This document shows, one piece after another, positions 44,494-54,857 of a DNA stretch of 64,000 nucleotides. This stretch comes from Rhodococcus sp. KRD162 (GTDB taxonomy: Bacteria; Actinomycetota; Actinomycetes; Mycobacteriales; Mycobacteriaceae): positions 316,972 through 380,971 of the forward strand of contig NZ_JABFAU010000003.1 of NCBI RefSeq assembly GCF_017168335.1, written 5' to 3'. A model generated the notes under the pieces. The model did not search any database. It was given only the letters and a program-made list of their open reading frames with translations, and was not told the DNA's origin. How positions within the stretch are numbered: position 1 is the stretch's first letter; the number at the start of each line of letters is the position of its first letter. A program made the translations under genes and the position numbers.

Positions 44494-45612
44494 CTACCGG
44501 ATCAGGTCCCAGCCGTCGACGGACTCGGGGGTGCGGGGTTCGGGACCGGTGTAGATCGCGGCGGGCCGAACGAGCTTGCCCAGACGCTTCTGCTCCAGGA
44601 TGTGCGCACACCAGCCTGCTGTCCGGCCACAGGTGAACATCGCGGGCATCATGTGCGCCGGTACCTCGGCGAAGTCGAGAATCACCGCGGCCCAGAACTC
44701 GACGTTGGTTTCGATGGCGCGATCGGGCCTGCGTTCGCGCAGTTCGGTCAGCGCCGCCTGCTCGAGAGCTGCGGCGACCTCGTAGCGCGGTGCGTTCAAC
44801 CTCTTCGCCGTGGCGCGCAGGACTCGGGCGCGAGGGTCCTCGGCGCGGTAGACGCGGTGCCCGAATCCCATCAACTTTTCCTTGCGGTCCAGGATGCCGG
44901 TGATCAGGGCACGGGCGTCGCCGGTCCTCTCGACCTCTTCGATCATCGGCAGTACGCGGGCGGGTGCGCCGCCGTGCAGAGGTCCGGACATCGCTCCGAT
45001 GGCTCCGGAGAGGCACGCCGCGACATCGGCACCGGTGGAGGCGATCACGCGTGCGGTGAACGTCGACGCATTCATACCGTGCTCGGCGGCCGAGACCCAG
45101 TAGGCGTCGATGGCTTCGACGTGCGCGGGATCGGGTTCGCCCTTCCAACGCACCATGAACCGCTCGGTGACCGTGGCAGCCTGATCGATGCGACTCTGCG
45201 GTACCGCGGGCTGATAGATGCCTCGGGCGGATTGCGCGACGTACGACAGTGCCATCACCGAGGCCCGGGCGAGATTGTCGCGGGCGGTGGTGTCGTCGAT
45301 GTCGAGCACGGGTAGATAGCCCCAGATGGGAGCGAGCATCGCCAGACCGGCCTGGACGTCGACACGGACATCACCGGTGTGGATCGGCAGCGGAAAGGGC
45401 TCGGCCGGGGGCAGCCCACGCCCGAACTCGCCGTCGACGAGCAGCGCCCAGACATCGCCGAAGGTGACGTTCCTCGCGACGAGTTCCTCGATGTCGACTC
45501 CGCGGTAGCGCAGCGCACCGCCGTCCTTGTCGGGTTCGGCGATATCGGTGGTGAATGCTAGGACACCTTCGAGACCGGGGACGAAATCCTCGGGAACGTG
45601 TTGGACAGCCAT
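44494..45612 (-). CDS. citA: Citrate synthase-like enzyme CitA (Rv0889c-like)
   Basis: A 372-residue citrate synthase-fold enzyme close to the mycobacterial CitA. Catalytic residues are in [11 protein letters not shown] (His), [16 protein letters not shown] (His) and [17 protein letters not shown] (Asp). It is shorter than GltA and belongs to the type II/2-methylcitrate group by gross similarity, so citrate or methylcitrate synthesis is possible. I chose ATG 45612. It is divergent from pdxH with about 105 bases between. Confidence 0.88.
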   Translation of the reverse strand: MAVQHVPEDFVPGLEGVLAFTTDIAEPDKDGGALRYRGVDIEELVARNVTFGDVWALLVDGEFGRGLPPAEPFPLPIHTGDVRVDVQAGLAMLAPIWGYLPVLDIDDTTARDNLARASVMALSYVAQSARGIYQPAVPQSRIDQAATVTERFMVRWKGEPDPAHVEAIDAYWVSAAEHGMNASTFTARVIASTGADVAACLSGAIGAMSGPLHGGAPARVLPMIEEVERTGDARALITGILDRKEKLMGFGHRVYRAEDPRARVLRATAKRLNAPRYEVAAALEQAALTELRERRPDRAIETNVEFWAAVILDFAEVPAHMMPAMFTCGRTAGWCAHILEQKRLGKLVRPAAIYTGPEPRTPESVDGWDLIR

Positions 45613-45717
45613 GGCCTGTGGACTCCCTCGTCGCGTTGGCACCCGGTTCTGCGCCGGATCCGGGCGTACTGTGCCAGAACCATAGCCGGGATATGGGCGG
45701 GAGTAGCGTTCGGGCTT

Positions 45718-46365
45718 GTGTCTGCAGACGAACAGCGCCTGGCGAATATGCGCGTGGACTACGGCGAGCCAGAGGACCTCGAGGTCGGTTCTCTCGATGC
45801 CGGCTGGCTCGCGCTGGCGCAGCAGTGGTTGTCCGACGCGATAGCGGCGAACCTGCCCGAGCCCAATGCCGTCGTGCTGGGAACCGTCGACGACGCCGGA
45901 AGGCCGGCAACGCGCACCGTGCTGTGCAAGGGCCTGGACGAGGACGGTCTGGTGTTCTACACCAACTACGACTCGGACAAAGGTCGTGCACTGGCCGCTC
46001 ACCCGTACGCGTCGATGACTTTCCCCTGGATCGGACTGGCCCGGCAGCTGACCGTTCGGGGCCCGGTCGTCGAAGTCGACGACGAGACCACCGAACGCTA
46101 CTGGCACACCAGGCCGCGGGGTTCTCAGTTGGGTGCATGGGCATCCGAGCAGTCACGACCCATCGGCTCGCGGGAGGATCTGGCCGCTCGACTGGCCGAG
46201 GTCACCGCGAGGTTCGACGCGGCCGCGGTGCCGGTTCCGCCGAACTGGGGAGGCTTGCGCGTGGTACCGGAGACGGTCGAGTTCTGGCAGGGCCGAACCA
46301 ACCGGATGCACAACCGAATTCGCCTGACCGTGGCAAATGGTGTGATCGAGCGACTGCAACCGTGA
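45718..46365 (+). CDS. pdxH: Pyridoxamine 5'-phosphate oxidase
   Basis: A 215-residue FMN enzyme that oxidises pyridoxamine or pyridoxine 5'-phosphate to pyridoxal phosphate. Motifs are [72 protein letters not shown] and the C-terminal [16 protein letters not shown], which hold the FMN and PLP contacts. The GTG at 45718 gives a normal length. Its stop overlaps the next MFS gene (GTGA). PLP supply fits the nearby PLP enzymes but the link is general. Confidence 0.94.
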   Translation: MSADEQRLANMRVDYGEPEDLEVGSLDAGWLALAQQWLSDAIAANLPEPNAVVLGTVDDAGRPATRTVLCKGLDEDGLVFYTNYDSDKGRALAAHPYASMTFPWIGLARQLTVRGPVVEVDDETTERYWHTRPRGSQLGAWASEQSRPIGSREDLAARLAEVTARFDAAAVPVPPNWGGLRVVPETVEFWQGRTNRMHNRIRLTVANGVIERLQP

Positions 46366-47654
46366 GCGGGTTGCGCGGCATCTTCGCCGACACGACACCG
46401 TTGAGGACTCGGACCTATCGGCGGCTGTGGTTGGCCAATATCGTCACCGTCATCGGCGCACAGCTGTCCATCGTCGCTGTGCCGCAACAGGTTTTCCAGA
46501 TCACGTCCAGCTCCGCCTACGTGGGGCTGACCGGTGTCTTCGCGCTGGTCCCGCTCATCGTGTTCGGGTTGTGGGGCGGCGCGCTGGCCGATGTGATGGA
46601 CCGGCGCACACTGTTGACGATCACCACCTGCGGCCTGATCGGAACCTCCGCACTGTTCTGGCTACAGGCGTTCCTCGGCCTGGACAACGTGTGGATAATC
46701 TTGGTGCTGTTGGCAGTTCAGCAGGCTTTCTTCGCGGTGAATCAACCGACCCGCAGTGCCATCCTCCCCAGAATCCTGCCGGCCGAGCAACTTCCGGCCG
46801 CGAACTCCCTGAACATGACGGTGTTCAATTTCGGCGCCATCGCGGGCCCGCTCAGTGCAGGCATCCTGATCTACTACATCGGGCTCGAGACCCTCTATCT
46901 GATCGACACCCTCGCGCTGTTCGTGACGTTGTGGGCGGTGATCCGGCTGCCCGCGATCCCGCCGTCGACGTCCGGCCAGCGAGCTGGATTGCGCTCGGTG
47001 ATAGACGGTTTCGCCTACCTCGCGACGCAGAAGGTGTTGCTGGCATCGTTCGTCGTCGACATCATCGCGATGGTGTTCGGTATGCCCCGAGCACTGTTTC
47101 CGCAGATCGCCACCGAGAGCTTCGGCGATCCCGCGTCGGGCGGGCCGGTACTGGGCATGCTGTTCGCGGCGATGTCTGCGGGCGCGGTGCTGGGCGGCGT
47201 GTTCTCCGGATGGTTGCCACGAGTGCGCAGGCAAGGGCTGGCGGTACTGGTGTGCATCGGGGTGTGGGGAGTGGCGATGATCGGTTTCGGGCTCGCAGTC
47301 GGGGCCGCCACCGACGGGGCCACCGCCGTCGCGCTGTGGTTCGCGCTGGCCTTCCTGGCGCTCGGCGGCGGAGCCGACATGGTCTCGGCGGCGTTCCGCA
47401 GCACGATGTTGCAGCAGGTGGCGACCGACGAGATGCGTGGCCGTTTGCAGGGCGTCTTCATCGTCGTGGTCGCCGGTGGACCGCGAGTCGGCGACGTGCT
47501 GCACGGGGCCGCGGCCGCGTCCGTGGGGACCGCGGCCGCAGCGGCAGGCGGCGGAGTGCTGGTGGTCATCGGTGTCTCGATCGCCGCGCTGGCCCTTCCT
47601 GCGTTCATTCGCTACCGAGTGGGCGCGGTCGTGGACAATGGCTCCCATGGCTGA
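46362..47654 (+). CDS. MFS transporter (MFS_3 class)
   Basis: A 430-residue 12-segment transporter. [20 protein letters not shown] opens it; [11 protein letters not shown] is the loop 2-3 motif and [20 protein letters not shown] the class signature. The GTG overlaps the pdxH stop by 4 bases, and its 3' end overlaps the epimerase start by 8 bases. So pdxH, this gene, the epimerase and the kinase run as one unit. Substrate is unknown; sugar is suggested by the two next genes. Confidence 0.85.
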   Translation: MSGLRGIFADTTPLRTRTYRRLWLANIVTVIGAQLSIVAVPQQVFQITSSSAYVGLTGVFALVPLIVFGLWGGALADVMDRRTLLTITTCGLIGTSALFWLQAFLGLDNVWIILVLLAVQQAFFAVNQPTRSAILPRILPAEQLPAANSLNMTVFNFGAIAGPLSAGILIYYIGLETLYLIDTLALFVTLWAVIRLPAIPPSTSGQRAGLRSVIDGFAYLATQKVLLASFVVDIIAMVFGMPRALFPQIATESFGDPASGGPVLGMLFAAMSAGAVLGGVFSGWLPRVRRQGLAVLVCIGVWGVAMIGFGLAVGAATDGATAVALWFALAFLALGGGADMVSAAFRSTMLQQVATDEMRGRLQGVFIVVVAGGPRVGDVLHGAAAASVGTAAAAAGGGVLVVIGVSIAALALPAFIRYRVGAVVDNGSHG

Positions 47655-48567
47655 CGCACAGACCTATTCGTTGATCAGCGGCAAGTATCGGGCCGACATC
47701 GCGGCCGTCGGAGCGGGCCTGCGGGTCCTCGAGTACGACGGCGCACCGCTCACCGAAACATGGGAGGCGGGCACCAAGCCGCCGCTGTCGGCGGGGCTGG
47801 TGTTGGCCCCGTGGCCCAACCGAACGGCCGACGGAACGTTCGTCTTCGATGGCGTCGAACATTCGATGGAGATCACCGAGCCGTCTCGGAACAACGCCAG
47901 TCACGGATTCGTCCGTCGCACTGCGTGGACGCTCGTCGAGCACACCGACGCACGCGTCGAGCAGAGCGTCGATGTCGGGACGCATCCGGGTTGGCCGTTC
48001 TCGTTGACGGTCACCGTGGTGCACGAGCTGTCCTCGGACGGTCTCACCGTGACCTCGACGGCGAAGAACACCGGCGATGCGGATGCGCCGTACGGGATGG
48101 GCTTTCACACCTATGTCCGGGTGGGGGACGTGCCACTCGACGAGTGCACGCTCGAGTTCTCGGCCGGGACTCGGTTGCCGCTCGACCCGGTACGCAATCT
48201 GCCCGTGGGCAACTCGGTGCCGACCGCCGATACCGAATACGACTTCGGTCGGCCCCGATCCCTGCAGGGCGTGCAGCTCGATACGCCGTTCAGTGCCTCG
48301 CTACCCGATCTCGACGGCCGAGCAAATCATGTTCTGCGCGGTCCCGATGGCACGGCGACCGTGTTGTGGACCGACAGCAACTTCGGTTGGGTTCAGGTGT
48401 TCACCGCCGATCCCGCCAACGATCAGGCGTATCCCGATCGGGGGCGAGCCCTGGCGATCGAGCCGATGACGTGCCCGCCGAACGCGTTGAACTCCGAGAT
48501 CGATCTGATCGTGCTCGAGCCGGGGCAAACCTGGTCGGGTACCTGGGGAATGAGGTACGAGAAATGA
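47647..48567 (+). CDS. Aldose 1-epimerase family protein
   Basis: A 306-residue galactose-mutarotase-fold protein. The family's conserved parts are VLAPWPNRTADGTFVFDG (with the substrate Asn-Arg), NNASHGFVRRTAW (His), YGMGFHTYVR (second His) and FVQVFTADP-like QVFTADPANDQAYP. EPMTCPPNALNS carries the conserved Glu. It interconverts alpha and beta anomers of aldoses. It is coupled to the kinase gene by an ATGA overlap. Confidence 0.9.
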   Translation: MADAQTYSLISGKYRADIAAVGAGLRVLEYDGAPLTETWEAGTKPPLSAGLVLAPWPNRTADGTFVFDGVEHSMEITEPSRNNASHGFVRRTAWTLVEHTDARVEQSVDVGTHPGWPFSLTVTVVHELSSDGLTVTSTAKNTGDADAPYGMGFHTYVRVGDVPLDECTLEFSAGTRLPLDPVRNLPVGNSVPTADTEYDFGRPRSLQGVQLDTPFSASLPDLDGRANHVLRGPDGTATVLWTDSNFGWVQVFTADPANDQAYPDRGRALAIEPMTCPPNALNSEIDLIVLEPGQTWSGTWGMRYEK

Positions 48568-49502
48568 CGATTCTGGTGTGTGGTGAGGCATTGGTCGACC
48601 TGGTTCCCGTGCACGACGGGCCGTTGCTCTCGCCGAAACTCGGCGGGGGACCGTTCAACGTCGCCGTCTCGATCGGTCGACTGGGCTCGCCGGTGGCGTA
48701 TCTGTCGCGGATCTCTCGTGACCCGTTCGGTGAGCAGATCCTGGCGCGCCTGCGTGATGCAGGCGTCGACATCTCGTGGGTGCAGCGCGGCGACGAGCCG
48801 ACGACGTTGGCGATGACCACACTGGCCGAGGACGGGAGCGCCGAGTATTCGTTCTACGCGGACGGCACCGCAGACCGCCTCGTAGCCGATCCCGGCGACC
48901 TGCCCGATTCGATCAGCGTGCTCTCCTTCGGCACGTTGTCGCTGCTCTACGAGCCCGGTGCGTCGATGTATGCGGGTCTGCTGCATCGGGCTCGGGCCGC
49001 GGGCAAGCTCACGATGGTCGACCCCAATATCCGACCGGCCGCCATCGACAGCACCAGCGGCGACATCACCGCCGACGGCTTCCGTGACCGCTTCCGCTCA
49101 TGGTTGCCCAGCATCGACATTCTCAAGGTCTCCGAGGACGACTCGTACTGGCTGGGACTGGGAACGCAGGGGACCACCGTCGACGATTGGCTCGCGGCAG
49201 GGGTCACCGCAGTGGTCATGACGCGCGGCGGGGACGGTCTGTCGGTCTTCACCGCGGAGGGCGAGACCTCTGTCCCGGGTGTCGCCGTCGACGTGGTCGA
49301 CACGATCGGCGCTGGTGACACCGTGCACGGTGCCCTGCTCAGTTTTCTGCAGAAGGAGACCATTATCACATCGAACGCGGTGAGGGCGATGAGCAAGCAA
49401 GACTGGCAACGAGCCCTTGCGTTCGCCGCGAAGGCAGCGTCGATCACAGTTTCCCGACCCGGTGCCGACCCTCCCTGGGCGTCCGAGGCGTCGAGAGGCT
49501 AG
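48564..49502 (+). CDS. PfkB-family carbohydrate kinase (fructokinase-like)
   Basis: A 312-residue ribokinase-type enzyme: CGEALVDLVPVHDGPLLSPK, LGGGPFNVAVSIGRLGSPVA (substrate Gly pair) and the PfkB signature 2 VDVVDTIGAGDTVHGALLSF, whose Asp is the catalytic base. It phosphorylates a sugar, fructose being the most probable by similarity. The ATG overlaps the epimerase stop. It is the last gene of the pdxH-MFS-epimerase-kinase run. Confidence 0.9.
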   Translation: MTILVCGEALVDLVPVHDGPLLSPKLGGGPFNVAVSIGRLGSPVAYLSRISRDPFGEQILARLRDAGVDISWVQRGDEPTTLAMTTLAEDGSAEYSFYADGTADRLVADPGDLPDSISVLSFGTLSLLYEPGASMYAGLLHRARAAGKLTMVDPNIRPAAIDSTSGDITADGFRDRFRSWLPSIDILKVSEDDSYWLGLGTQGTTVDDWLAAGVTAVVMTRGGDGLSVFTAEGETSVPGVAVDVVDTIGAGDTVHGALLSFLQKETIITSNAVRAMSKQDWQRALAFAAKAASITVSRPGADPPWASEASRG

Positions 49503-49538
49503 TTTCACTATCGACGTAAGAACTGTCCGTTTTAAGTA

Positions 49539-49553
49539 CGTGTCCGTTACACG
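49539..49553. promoter_or_regulatory. Short inverted repeat upstream of gltA
   Basis: CGTGT-N5-ACACG is a 5-base palindrome in the 70-base gap before gltA. It could be a regulator site, as gltA of corynebacteria is controlled by several regulators. Too short to assign. Confidence 0.25.
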
Positions 49554-49572
49554 AGTTCGAGAGGGACCATTC

Positions 49573-50871
49573 GTGCCCGCTGATAATGATGCCAAAGCCA
49601 CCCTCACCTACCCCGGTGGCGAGTACTCCATGTCGATTGCCGAGTCCTCCGAGGGCAACAACGGCATCGAGCTGGGTAAGTTGCTGGCCACCACCGGTTA
49701 CACGACACTCGATGGCGGGTTCGTCAACACCGCATCGACCAAGTCGGCCATCACCTACATCGACGGCGATGCAGGCATCCTGCGCTACCGCGGTTACCCG
49801 ATCGAACAGCTCGCGGGCAAGTCGTCGTTCATCGAGGTCAGCTACCTGCTGATCTACGGGGAGCTGCCGTCCGCAGATCAGCTCGAGAAGTTCACCGACA
49901 AGATCCGCAGGCACACGCTGCTGCACGAGGATCTCAAGCGATTCTTCGACGGATTCCCGCGTAACGCGCACCCGATGCCGGTGCTGTCGAGTGCGGTCAA
50001 CGCGCTGTCGGCGTACTACCAGGATTCGCTGGAACCGAACGATCCGCAGCAGGTCGAACTGTCGACCATCCGCTTGTTGGCCAAGCTGCCGACCATCGCC
50101 GCGTACGCCTACAAGAAGTCCGTCGGGCAGCCGTTCCTGTACCCGGACAACTCGAAGAGCCTGGTAGAGAACTTCCTGCGCCTGACGTTCGGCTTTCCGG
50201 CCGAGCCGTACGAGGTCGATCCCGAGATCGTCAAAGCACTCGACATGCTGCTCATCCTGCACGCCGATCACGAGCAGAACTGCTCCACCTCGACGGTCCG
50301 GCTGGTCGGATCCTCGCAGGCCAACCTGTTCACCTCGATCTCCGGTGGCATCAATGCACTGTGGGGCCCGCTCCACGGTGGTGCCAACCAGGCGGTGCTC
50401 GAGATGCTCGACAAGATCAAGGCCGAGGGCGGTGACGCCACGGACTTCCTGAATCGAGTGAAGAACAAGGAGGCCGGCGTCAAGCTCATGGGCTTCGGGC
50501 ACCGGGTGTACAAGAACTTCGATCCGCGCGCGACGCTGGTGAAGGAGACTGCGCACACGATCCTCGGCAAGCTGGGCAACGGCGACGAACTGCTCGACAT
50601 CGCCCTCAAGCTCGAGGAAACCGCGCTCACGGACGACTACTTCGTCGAGCGCAAGCTCTACCCCAACGTCGATTTCTACACGGGGCTGATCTACCGCGCG
50701 ATGGGCTTCCCGCCGCGCATGTTCACGGTGCTGTTCGCGATGGGTCGTCTGCCCGGTTGGATCGCGCACTGGCGCGAGCAGAACGAGGACACGACCGGCA
50801 AGATCGGCCGTCCGCGCCAGATCTACACCGGCTACACCGAGCGCGATTACCAGGACGTCAGCTCCCGCTAG
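49573..50871 (+). CDS. gltA: Citrate synthase
   Basis: A 432-residue hexameric-type citrate synthase, about the length of GltA2. It joins acetyl-CoA with oxaloacetate to begin the TCA cycle. Visible are [78 protein letters not shown] and NVDFYTGLIYRAMGFPPRMF, with the two catalytic His and one Asp. I chose GTG 49573 after GAGAGGGACC. A terminator follows directly. The second enzyme, CitA, lies 4 kb upstream on the other strand. Confidence 0.96.
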   Translation: MPADNDAKATLTYPGGEYSMSIAESSEGNNGIELGKLLATTGYTTLDGGFVNTASTKSAITYIDGDAGILRYRGYPIEQLAGKSSFIEVSYLLIYGELPSADQLEKFTDKIRRHTLLHEDLKRFFDGFPRNAHPMPVLSSAVNALSAYYQDSLEPNDPQQVELSTIRLLAKLPTIAAYAYKKSVGQPFLYPDNSKSLVENFLRLTFGFPAEPYEVDPEIVKALDMLLILHADHEQNCSTSTVRLVGSSQANLFTSISGGINALWGPLHGGANQAVLEMLDKIKAEGGDATDFLNRVKNKEAGVKLMGFGHRVYKNFDPRATLVKETAHTILGKLGNGDELLDIALKLEETALTDDYFVERKLYPNVDFYTGLIYRAMGFPPRMFTVLFAMGRLPGWIAHWREQNEDTTGKIGRPRQIYTGYTERDYQDVSSR

Positions 50872-50881
50872 CTGATACTGC

Positions 50882-50925
50882 ACAACGATGCCGCCGAATC
50901 CATCAGGGTTCGGCGGCATCGTTGT
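50882..50925 (+). terminator. gltA terminator
   Basis: A 17-bp perfect stem (ACAACGATGCCGCCGAA, 50882-50898, and its complement 50909-50925) with a 10-base loop lies 11 bases past the gltA stop and is followed by TTTCTT, an intrinsic-type terminator. Confidence 0.9.
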
Positions 50926-51131
50926 TTCTTGCGGCCTCGAGTTCGCAGTTGTGCAGGCGATAGTGCAGCGTTATCAGGCACAACTGCGATTTCGGCGTTC
51001 GTTGCCATTCCATCATGGTGTGGGTCAGAGCGACGGTCGGGCTGGATCTGTACGCGACGTCGACGCGCGCCTGGGCACCTACGTACTCGTTCTCGACAGG
51101 GATCTGGGCAACCGCATGGTCGTTCGCGGCA
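50926..51131. other. Intergenic stretch with a second inverted repeat
   Basis: About 200 bases lie between the gltA terminator and the convergent amidase gene. CGCAGTTGTGC (50944-50954) and its perfect complement (50978-50988) form an 11-bp stem with a 23-base loop, which could act as the terminator for the minus-strand gene. I see no coding or RNA gene in the rest. Confidence 0.5.
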
Positions 51132-51935
51132 TCAGTTCTTGTCGAAGTGCTTGCGGTTCTTCAGTACCGGCAGCGTTTTACGTACGGCGTCGACCATTGC
51201 GGTATCGATGTCGATGGTCAACATGCCGGGCGTCGCGTCGAGTTGACCGAGAATCTCGCCGGTGGGGGAACTGACGATGCTGTGCCCCACGCCCAAAGGG
51301 GCATTGCCTTCGGCGGCAACGGGTTCGGCCTGATCGCACGCCGCGACGAAGGTCGTCGAATCCAGTGCTCTGGCACGGGCAAGCAGGGTCCACTGCTCCA
51401 CCTTGCCCTCGCCCGCACCCCAGGAAGCAGGCACGACGATCACCTCGGCACCGAGATCGCCGAGCTTCTGGAACAGCGCGGGAAAGCGGATGTCGTAGCA
51501 CGTGGCAAAGCCCACCTTCACCCCTGCGATCTCCACCAGGGTGGGGTCCGAACCTGGTGCGACAGTATCGGATTCGGCGAAACCGAACGCGTCGAACAGG
51601 TGAATCTTGTCGTAGCTGGCCTCGACTCCGTTGCCGGTGACGAGCACGGTGTTGGCCACTCTGCCATCGGCGGCGGGGGTGAACATTCCGGCGACGACGG
51701 TGATGCCGTTGGTCGCCGCGATCTCCCGCACCGCGTCCGCCCACTCGCCGTCGAGAGGCTGTGCGAACGTGCGGATGGGTCCGCCGAAGCAGCGCATCGT
51801 CGCCTCCGGAAACACGACGACGTCCGATCCGGCCTGCGCGGCGGCGCGGGTGTGGGCGGCGATGAGTTCGAGATTCTCGGAGGGCTGTTCACCACTGGTG
51901 ATCTGAGCGAGACTGAGGCGAATGGACGAGCTCAT
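51132..51935 (-). CDS. Carbon-nitrogen hydrolase (nitrilase superfamily), Nit1-like
   Basis: A 267-residue amidase with the Glu-Lys-Cys triad: E44 (VFPEATM), K110 (YDKIHLFDAFG) and C146 (ATCYDIRFPALF). The sequence is closest in style to deaminated-glutathione amidases/Nit proteins (GKVEQWTLLARARALDSTTF, GHSIVSSPTGEILGQL). It hydrolyses an amide or nitrile, perhaps in metabolite repair. ATG 51935 is preferred. It is divergent from the FKBP gene. Confidence 0.88.
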   Translation of the reverse strand: MSSSIRLSLAQITSGEQPSENLELIAAHTRAAAQAGSDVVVFPEATMRCFGGPIRTFAQPLDGEWADAVREIAATNGITVVAGMFTPAADGRVANTVLVTGNGVEASYDKIHLFDAFGFAESDTVAPGSDPTLVEIAGVKVGFATCYDIRFPALFQKLGDLGAEVIVVPASWGAGEGKVEQWTLLARARALDSTTFVAACDQAEPVAAEGNAPLGVGHSIVSSPTGEILGQLDATPGMLTIDIDTAMVDAVRKTLPVLKNRKHFDKN

Positions 51936-52118
51936 GCAGTACATCGTATGCCCTGGATTTCCGAGCGCTCTGACCTGCGGATTCAAGGCTTTTTCGGGTG
52001 CCAGCGCCCGTGGGTACTCATCTACGACGTAGAGTCGAAGCGCTGTACGCCCACACAATATTCATCCGTAGCATCACAGCCGGCGTCGGCGGGCCGGCAT
52101 CAACCGCAGGAGACTTCA

Positions 52119-52478
52119 GTGACGAAGCCAGTAATCGAATTTCAGGCCGGACCGGCACCCTTGGACTTGGTGACGGTTGACCTCGTCGAGGGTGACGGCG
52201 CAGAGGCAGTGGCAGGCGGCACCGTCGAGGTGCACTACGTCGGCGTCGAGTTCGACTCGGGCGAAGAGTTCGACTCGTCCTGGAACCGCGGCGAGTCCAT
52301 TCAGTTCCCGCTGCAGGGACTGATTCAGGGCTGGCAGGACGGCATTCCCGGAATGAAGGTCGGCGGACGTCGCCAGCTCACCATTCCGCCGGAGCTCGCG
52401 TACGGCCCCGCCGGTGCGGGTCATCGCCTCTCCGGCAAGACTCTCGTGTTCGTCATCGACTTGCTGGACGTGAAGTAG
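52119..52478 (+). CDS. FKBP-type peptidyl-prolyl cis-trans isomerase
   Basis: A 119-residue single-domain FKBP. Active-site parts are VEVHYVGVEFDSGEEFDSSW, FPLQGLIQGWQDGIPGMKVG, GRRQLTIPPELAYG and LVFVIDLLDVK. The GTG follows AGGAGACTTCA. No signal peptide is visible, so it is cytoplasmic. It speeds prolyl isomerisation in folding. Its 3' end overlaps the convergent dioxygenase gene by 26 bases. Confidence 0.94.
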   Translation: MTKPVIEFQAGPAPLDLVTVDLVEGDGAEAVAGGTVEVHYVGVEFDSGEEFDSSWNRGESIQFPLQGLIQGWQDGIPGMKVGGRRQLTIPPELAYGPAGAGHRLSGKTLVFVIDLLDVK

Positions 52479-53493
52479 CCGCACGTCGCACGCGCTCGGC
52501 TTCGCGGGTCGCCAAGGCATTGGCCGTTCCGCCTCGGGAACCCGCAAGCTTCGCGTGAATATGCTCGGCCACGGTGACCGGTTGGTACCGGGCCACCGTG
52601 CCGGGTCCGATGCACGACGGCAGGGGCGCGATCACCGCATCGAGGTTGCCGTCGTGAAAGAACGCGGCAGATCGTCGGCGCTGAATCGTCCCGCCCGATA
52701 CCGGAGGCCGCACCCGGTGCAGAGTCGACAGCCAGCGATCATTGGTCAATCGAGCCGTCAGATCACCCAGATTCACCAGCATCGCGTCCGCTGCGGGCTG
52801 GACGTCGTGCCACGACCGGTCGGCGGCGAGAACCTGTAGACCCGGCACGCGATCGGCCCACAGCACGGTCACCAATCCATAGTCGGTGTGCTCACTCATT
52901 CCGGTGAGCTCGTGGTCCGGGACGCCGGTGCCCGGGTCGAGTGCGTAGTTGTTCATGCGCAAGGTGTCGAGGGATCGATCGGTGATGCCGGCGAACAGAT
53001 CCGGGCAGACCCCGAGGGCGTCGGCGAACACACCGGTCAGCGTCCGCGCCACCCGGGCAGCCTCGTCGAAGTAGAGCTCGACGGCGCTGCGGAATCCCGC
53101 CGTGGCAGGCCAGGTATTCGGCTCGCCGGTACCCACATTGAACGCCTCGAAGAAATCGTTCATGCCCGACGCCGATTCCAGCCCCAGACTCAGGCTCAAG
53201 GTTTCGCTCTTCGGGGCGGTGTAGCCGCGATTGAGCTCGGGCGGGCAGATGTAGGTCGATTTCTCGGCCGGGTCGAGCTCGAAGAACGAATCCATCGCCG
53301 AGGCGAGCCCGGCCACTGTCTCCTCGGCGATGCCGTGACCGACGATCTGCATGAAGCCCACTGTGCGGCAGGCCTGATCGACCTCCGATGCCACCCTTCG
53401 GCGGGCGGTCGCGTCGTTCGAGGAGAAACGATCACCGCGAACGTACGGGGAGATGTCGATGGTGGGGACGATGAAATCCGACGACGAGTCCAT
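52453..53493 (-). CDS. Isopenicillin N synthase-family 2OG-Fe(II) dioxygenase
   Basis: A 346-residue enzyme of the DIOX_N/2OG-FeII_Oxy class: FIVPTIDISPYVRGDRF opens it, VGFMQIVGHGI is the N-domain motif, and the iron site is H202, D204 (MSEHTDYGLVTVLW) and H259 (LSTLHRVRPP). R273-x-S275 (RRRSAAFF) binds 2-oxoglutarate. The substrate is not evident. No biosynthetic gene cluster surrounds it. The gene overlaps the FKBP 3' end on the opposite strand. Confidence 0.9.
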   Translation of the reverse strand: MDSSSDFIVPTIDISPYVRGDRFSSNDATARRRVASEVDQACRTVGFMQIVGHGIAEETVAGLASAMDSFFELDPAEKSTYICPPELNRGYTAPKSETLSLSLGLESASGMNDFFEAFNVGTGEPNTWPATAGFRSAVELYFDEAARVARTLTGVFADALGVCPDLFAGITDRSLDTLRMNNYALDPGTGVPDHELTGMSEHTDYGLVTVLWADRVPGLQVLAADRSWHDVQPAADAMLVNLGDLTARLTNDRWLSTLHRVRPPVSGGTIQRRRSAAFFHDGNLDAVIAPLPSCIGPGTVARYQPVTVAEHIHAKLAGSRGGTANALATREAERVRRAATSRPASR

Positions 53494-53555
53494 GGCTTCA
53501 TGATCCTCGTGTCGGGGCAGCTCCGGGGTTTCTCCCGCGTAAAGATCCCGCGATT

Positions 53556-54857
53556 TCAGCGGTCGTGCAGCTCCAGCACCAGGCGCGCGCCGCCCAGCGG
53601 GCTGTCGGTGAAGTAGGCACGGCCACCGTGTAATTCGGCTTGTTGCGCCACCAGAGCCAGACCGAGACCGGAGCCGCCCTTGGCTGCCCTTGTGCCGCGC
53701 TCGAATCGGCCGAACACTGTTTCGCGTTCGCTCGGGGGAACTCCGGATCCGTTGTCGTCGATCAGAACCCGCACCGTGTCGTCCGTCCGTTCGGCGGTGA
53801 TGACTATCGAGGTCGCGTCACCGTGCCGAACGGCATTGCCGATCACGTTGTCCACGGCCAGTCTCAGACCGGTCGGTAGCGCGCGCATCGTGATCTCGAC
53901 ATCGGGGGCCGTCTCGACGCGTATGTCCAACCCGGGGTGCAGTCGTTGTGCATCCTGAGCCGCGACATCGCAGATGTCGATGATGTCGGTCTCGATGCGG
54001 TCGCCCTCGCTGGAGAGCTCGCCCGAGGCGAGTCGCTCGAGGGCGGTCAGTGTCGTCTCGACGCGGCCCTGGGTCCGTTCGAGGTCTCCGAGGATTTCCT
54101 GCTGCTGTGCGGGTTCGAGATCGAGGGTCCTGAGTACCTCGATGTCGGTGCGCATCGCGGTCAGTGGGGTCCGAAGCTCGTGTGCGGACACTGCGGCGAA
54201 GTCGCGTGCGGTGTCGAGCGCGGCGTTGGTGCGATCCTGCGCCTCGTTCAACCTCGTCAACATTCCTCCGATCGCCACCGCGAGCTCGTCGGCTTCGGTG
54301 ACGCCAGTGCGTGTTTCGGGAGCAGTAGGCGGCTGCGCGCTGACCTGTCGGGTCAACGTCACCAGTGGTTTGACGGCCCGGCCGCCGAACAGCCAGCCCA
54401 GGCCTGTGGAGACCGCGATGGCAGCCAGCCCCAGCAGGATCACCTGGCGCTGCTGCTCGTCGGTGACCTGCTGCGCCTCGATGGCGGGCACGCCGATGGA
54501 GATGGAAATCGAGGAGACCGCCGTCGACTCCGCGGTGTAGACGCGGAATCGTTGACCGTCCACGTCGACGGTCTGCGATCCGGTGTCGAGCGCGGGCAGC
54601 CGGGTCGGTGTGGATGCGACGACGATATCGCCGCTGCGAATGGTGACGGCGAACGCGCCGGAGAGCTGATCCAGGAAGGCTTCGAGTGTCGTGGAGGTCG
54701 GAATCAGCACCTGGGACGCGGCCGTGAGGCGTTCGTCGAGCTGGTTGACGTTGTTGCGAGAAATCGCGACCGAGGTGACCACTGCGAGGGCGGCGACGAC
54801 CAGGGTGGCTCCGAGCGCGGTGGCGGCGGCGACGCGGGCGCGCAGCGAGAACCTCAT
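53556..54857 (-). CDS. prrB: Sensor histidine kinase PrrB
   Basis: A 433-residue kinase: N-terminal TM (about 12-33), extracytoplasmic sensor domain, second TM (about 138-160), HAMP region, then [20 protein letters not shown] with H226, and ATPase with [31 protein letters not shown] and [19 protein letters not shown]. The ATG overlaps the prrA stop. Its order and sequence fit PrrB of mycobacteria, which is essential and responds to metabolic and redox stress. Confidence 0.93.
   Translation of the reverse strand: MRFSLRARVAAATALGATLVVAALAVVTSVAISRNNVNQLDERLTAASQVLIPTSTTLEAFLDQLSGAFAVTIRSGDIVVASTPTRLPALDTGSQTVDVDGQRFRVYTAESTAVSSISISIGVPAIEAQQVTDEQQRQVILLGLAAIAVSTGLGWLFGGRAVKPLVTLTRQVSAQPPTAPETRTGVTEADELAVAIGGMLTRLNEAQDRTNAALDTARDFAAVSAHELRTPLTAMRTDIEVLRTLDLEPAQQQEILGDLERTQGRVETTLTALERLASGELSSEGDRIETDIIDICDVAAQDAQRLHPGLDIRVETAPDVEITMRALPTGLRLAVDNVIGNAVRHGDATSIVITAERTDDTVRVLIDDNGSGVPPSERETVFGRFERGTRAAKGGSGLGLALVAQQAELHGGRAYFTDSPLGGARLVLELHDR

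Noticed and set aside
46362-49502. A sugar-catabolic gene cluster with its own regulator
   Set aside because: The MFS, epimerase and kinase are plausible partners, but no regulator or sugar-specific enzyme is present, so I leave the pathway open.
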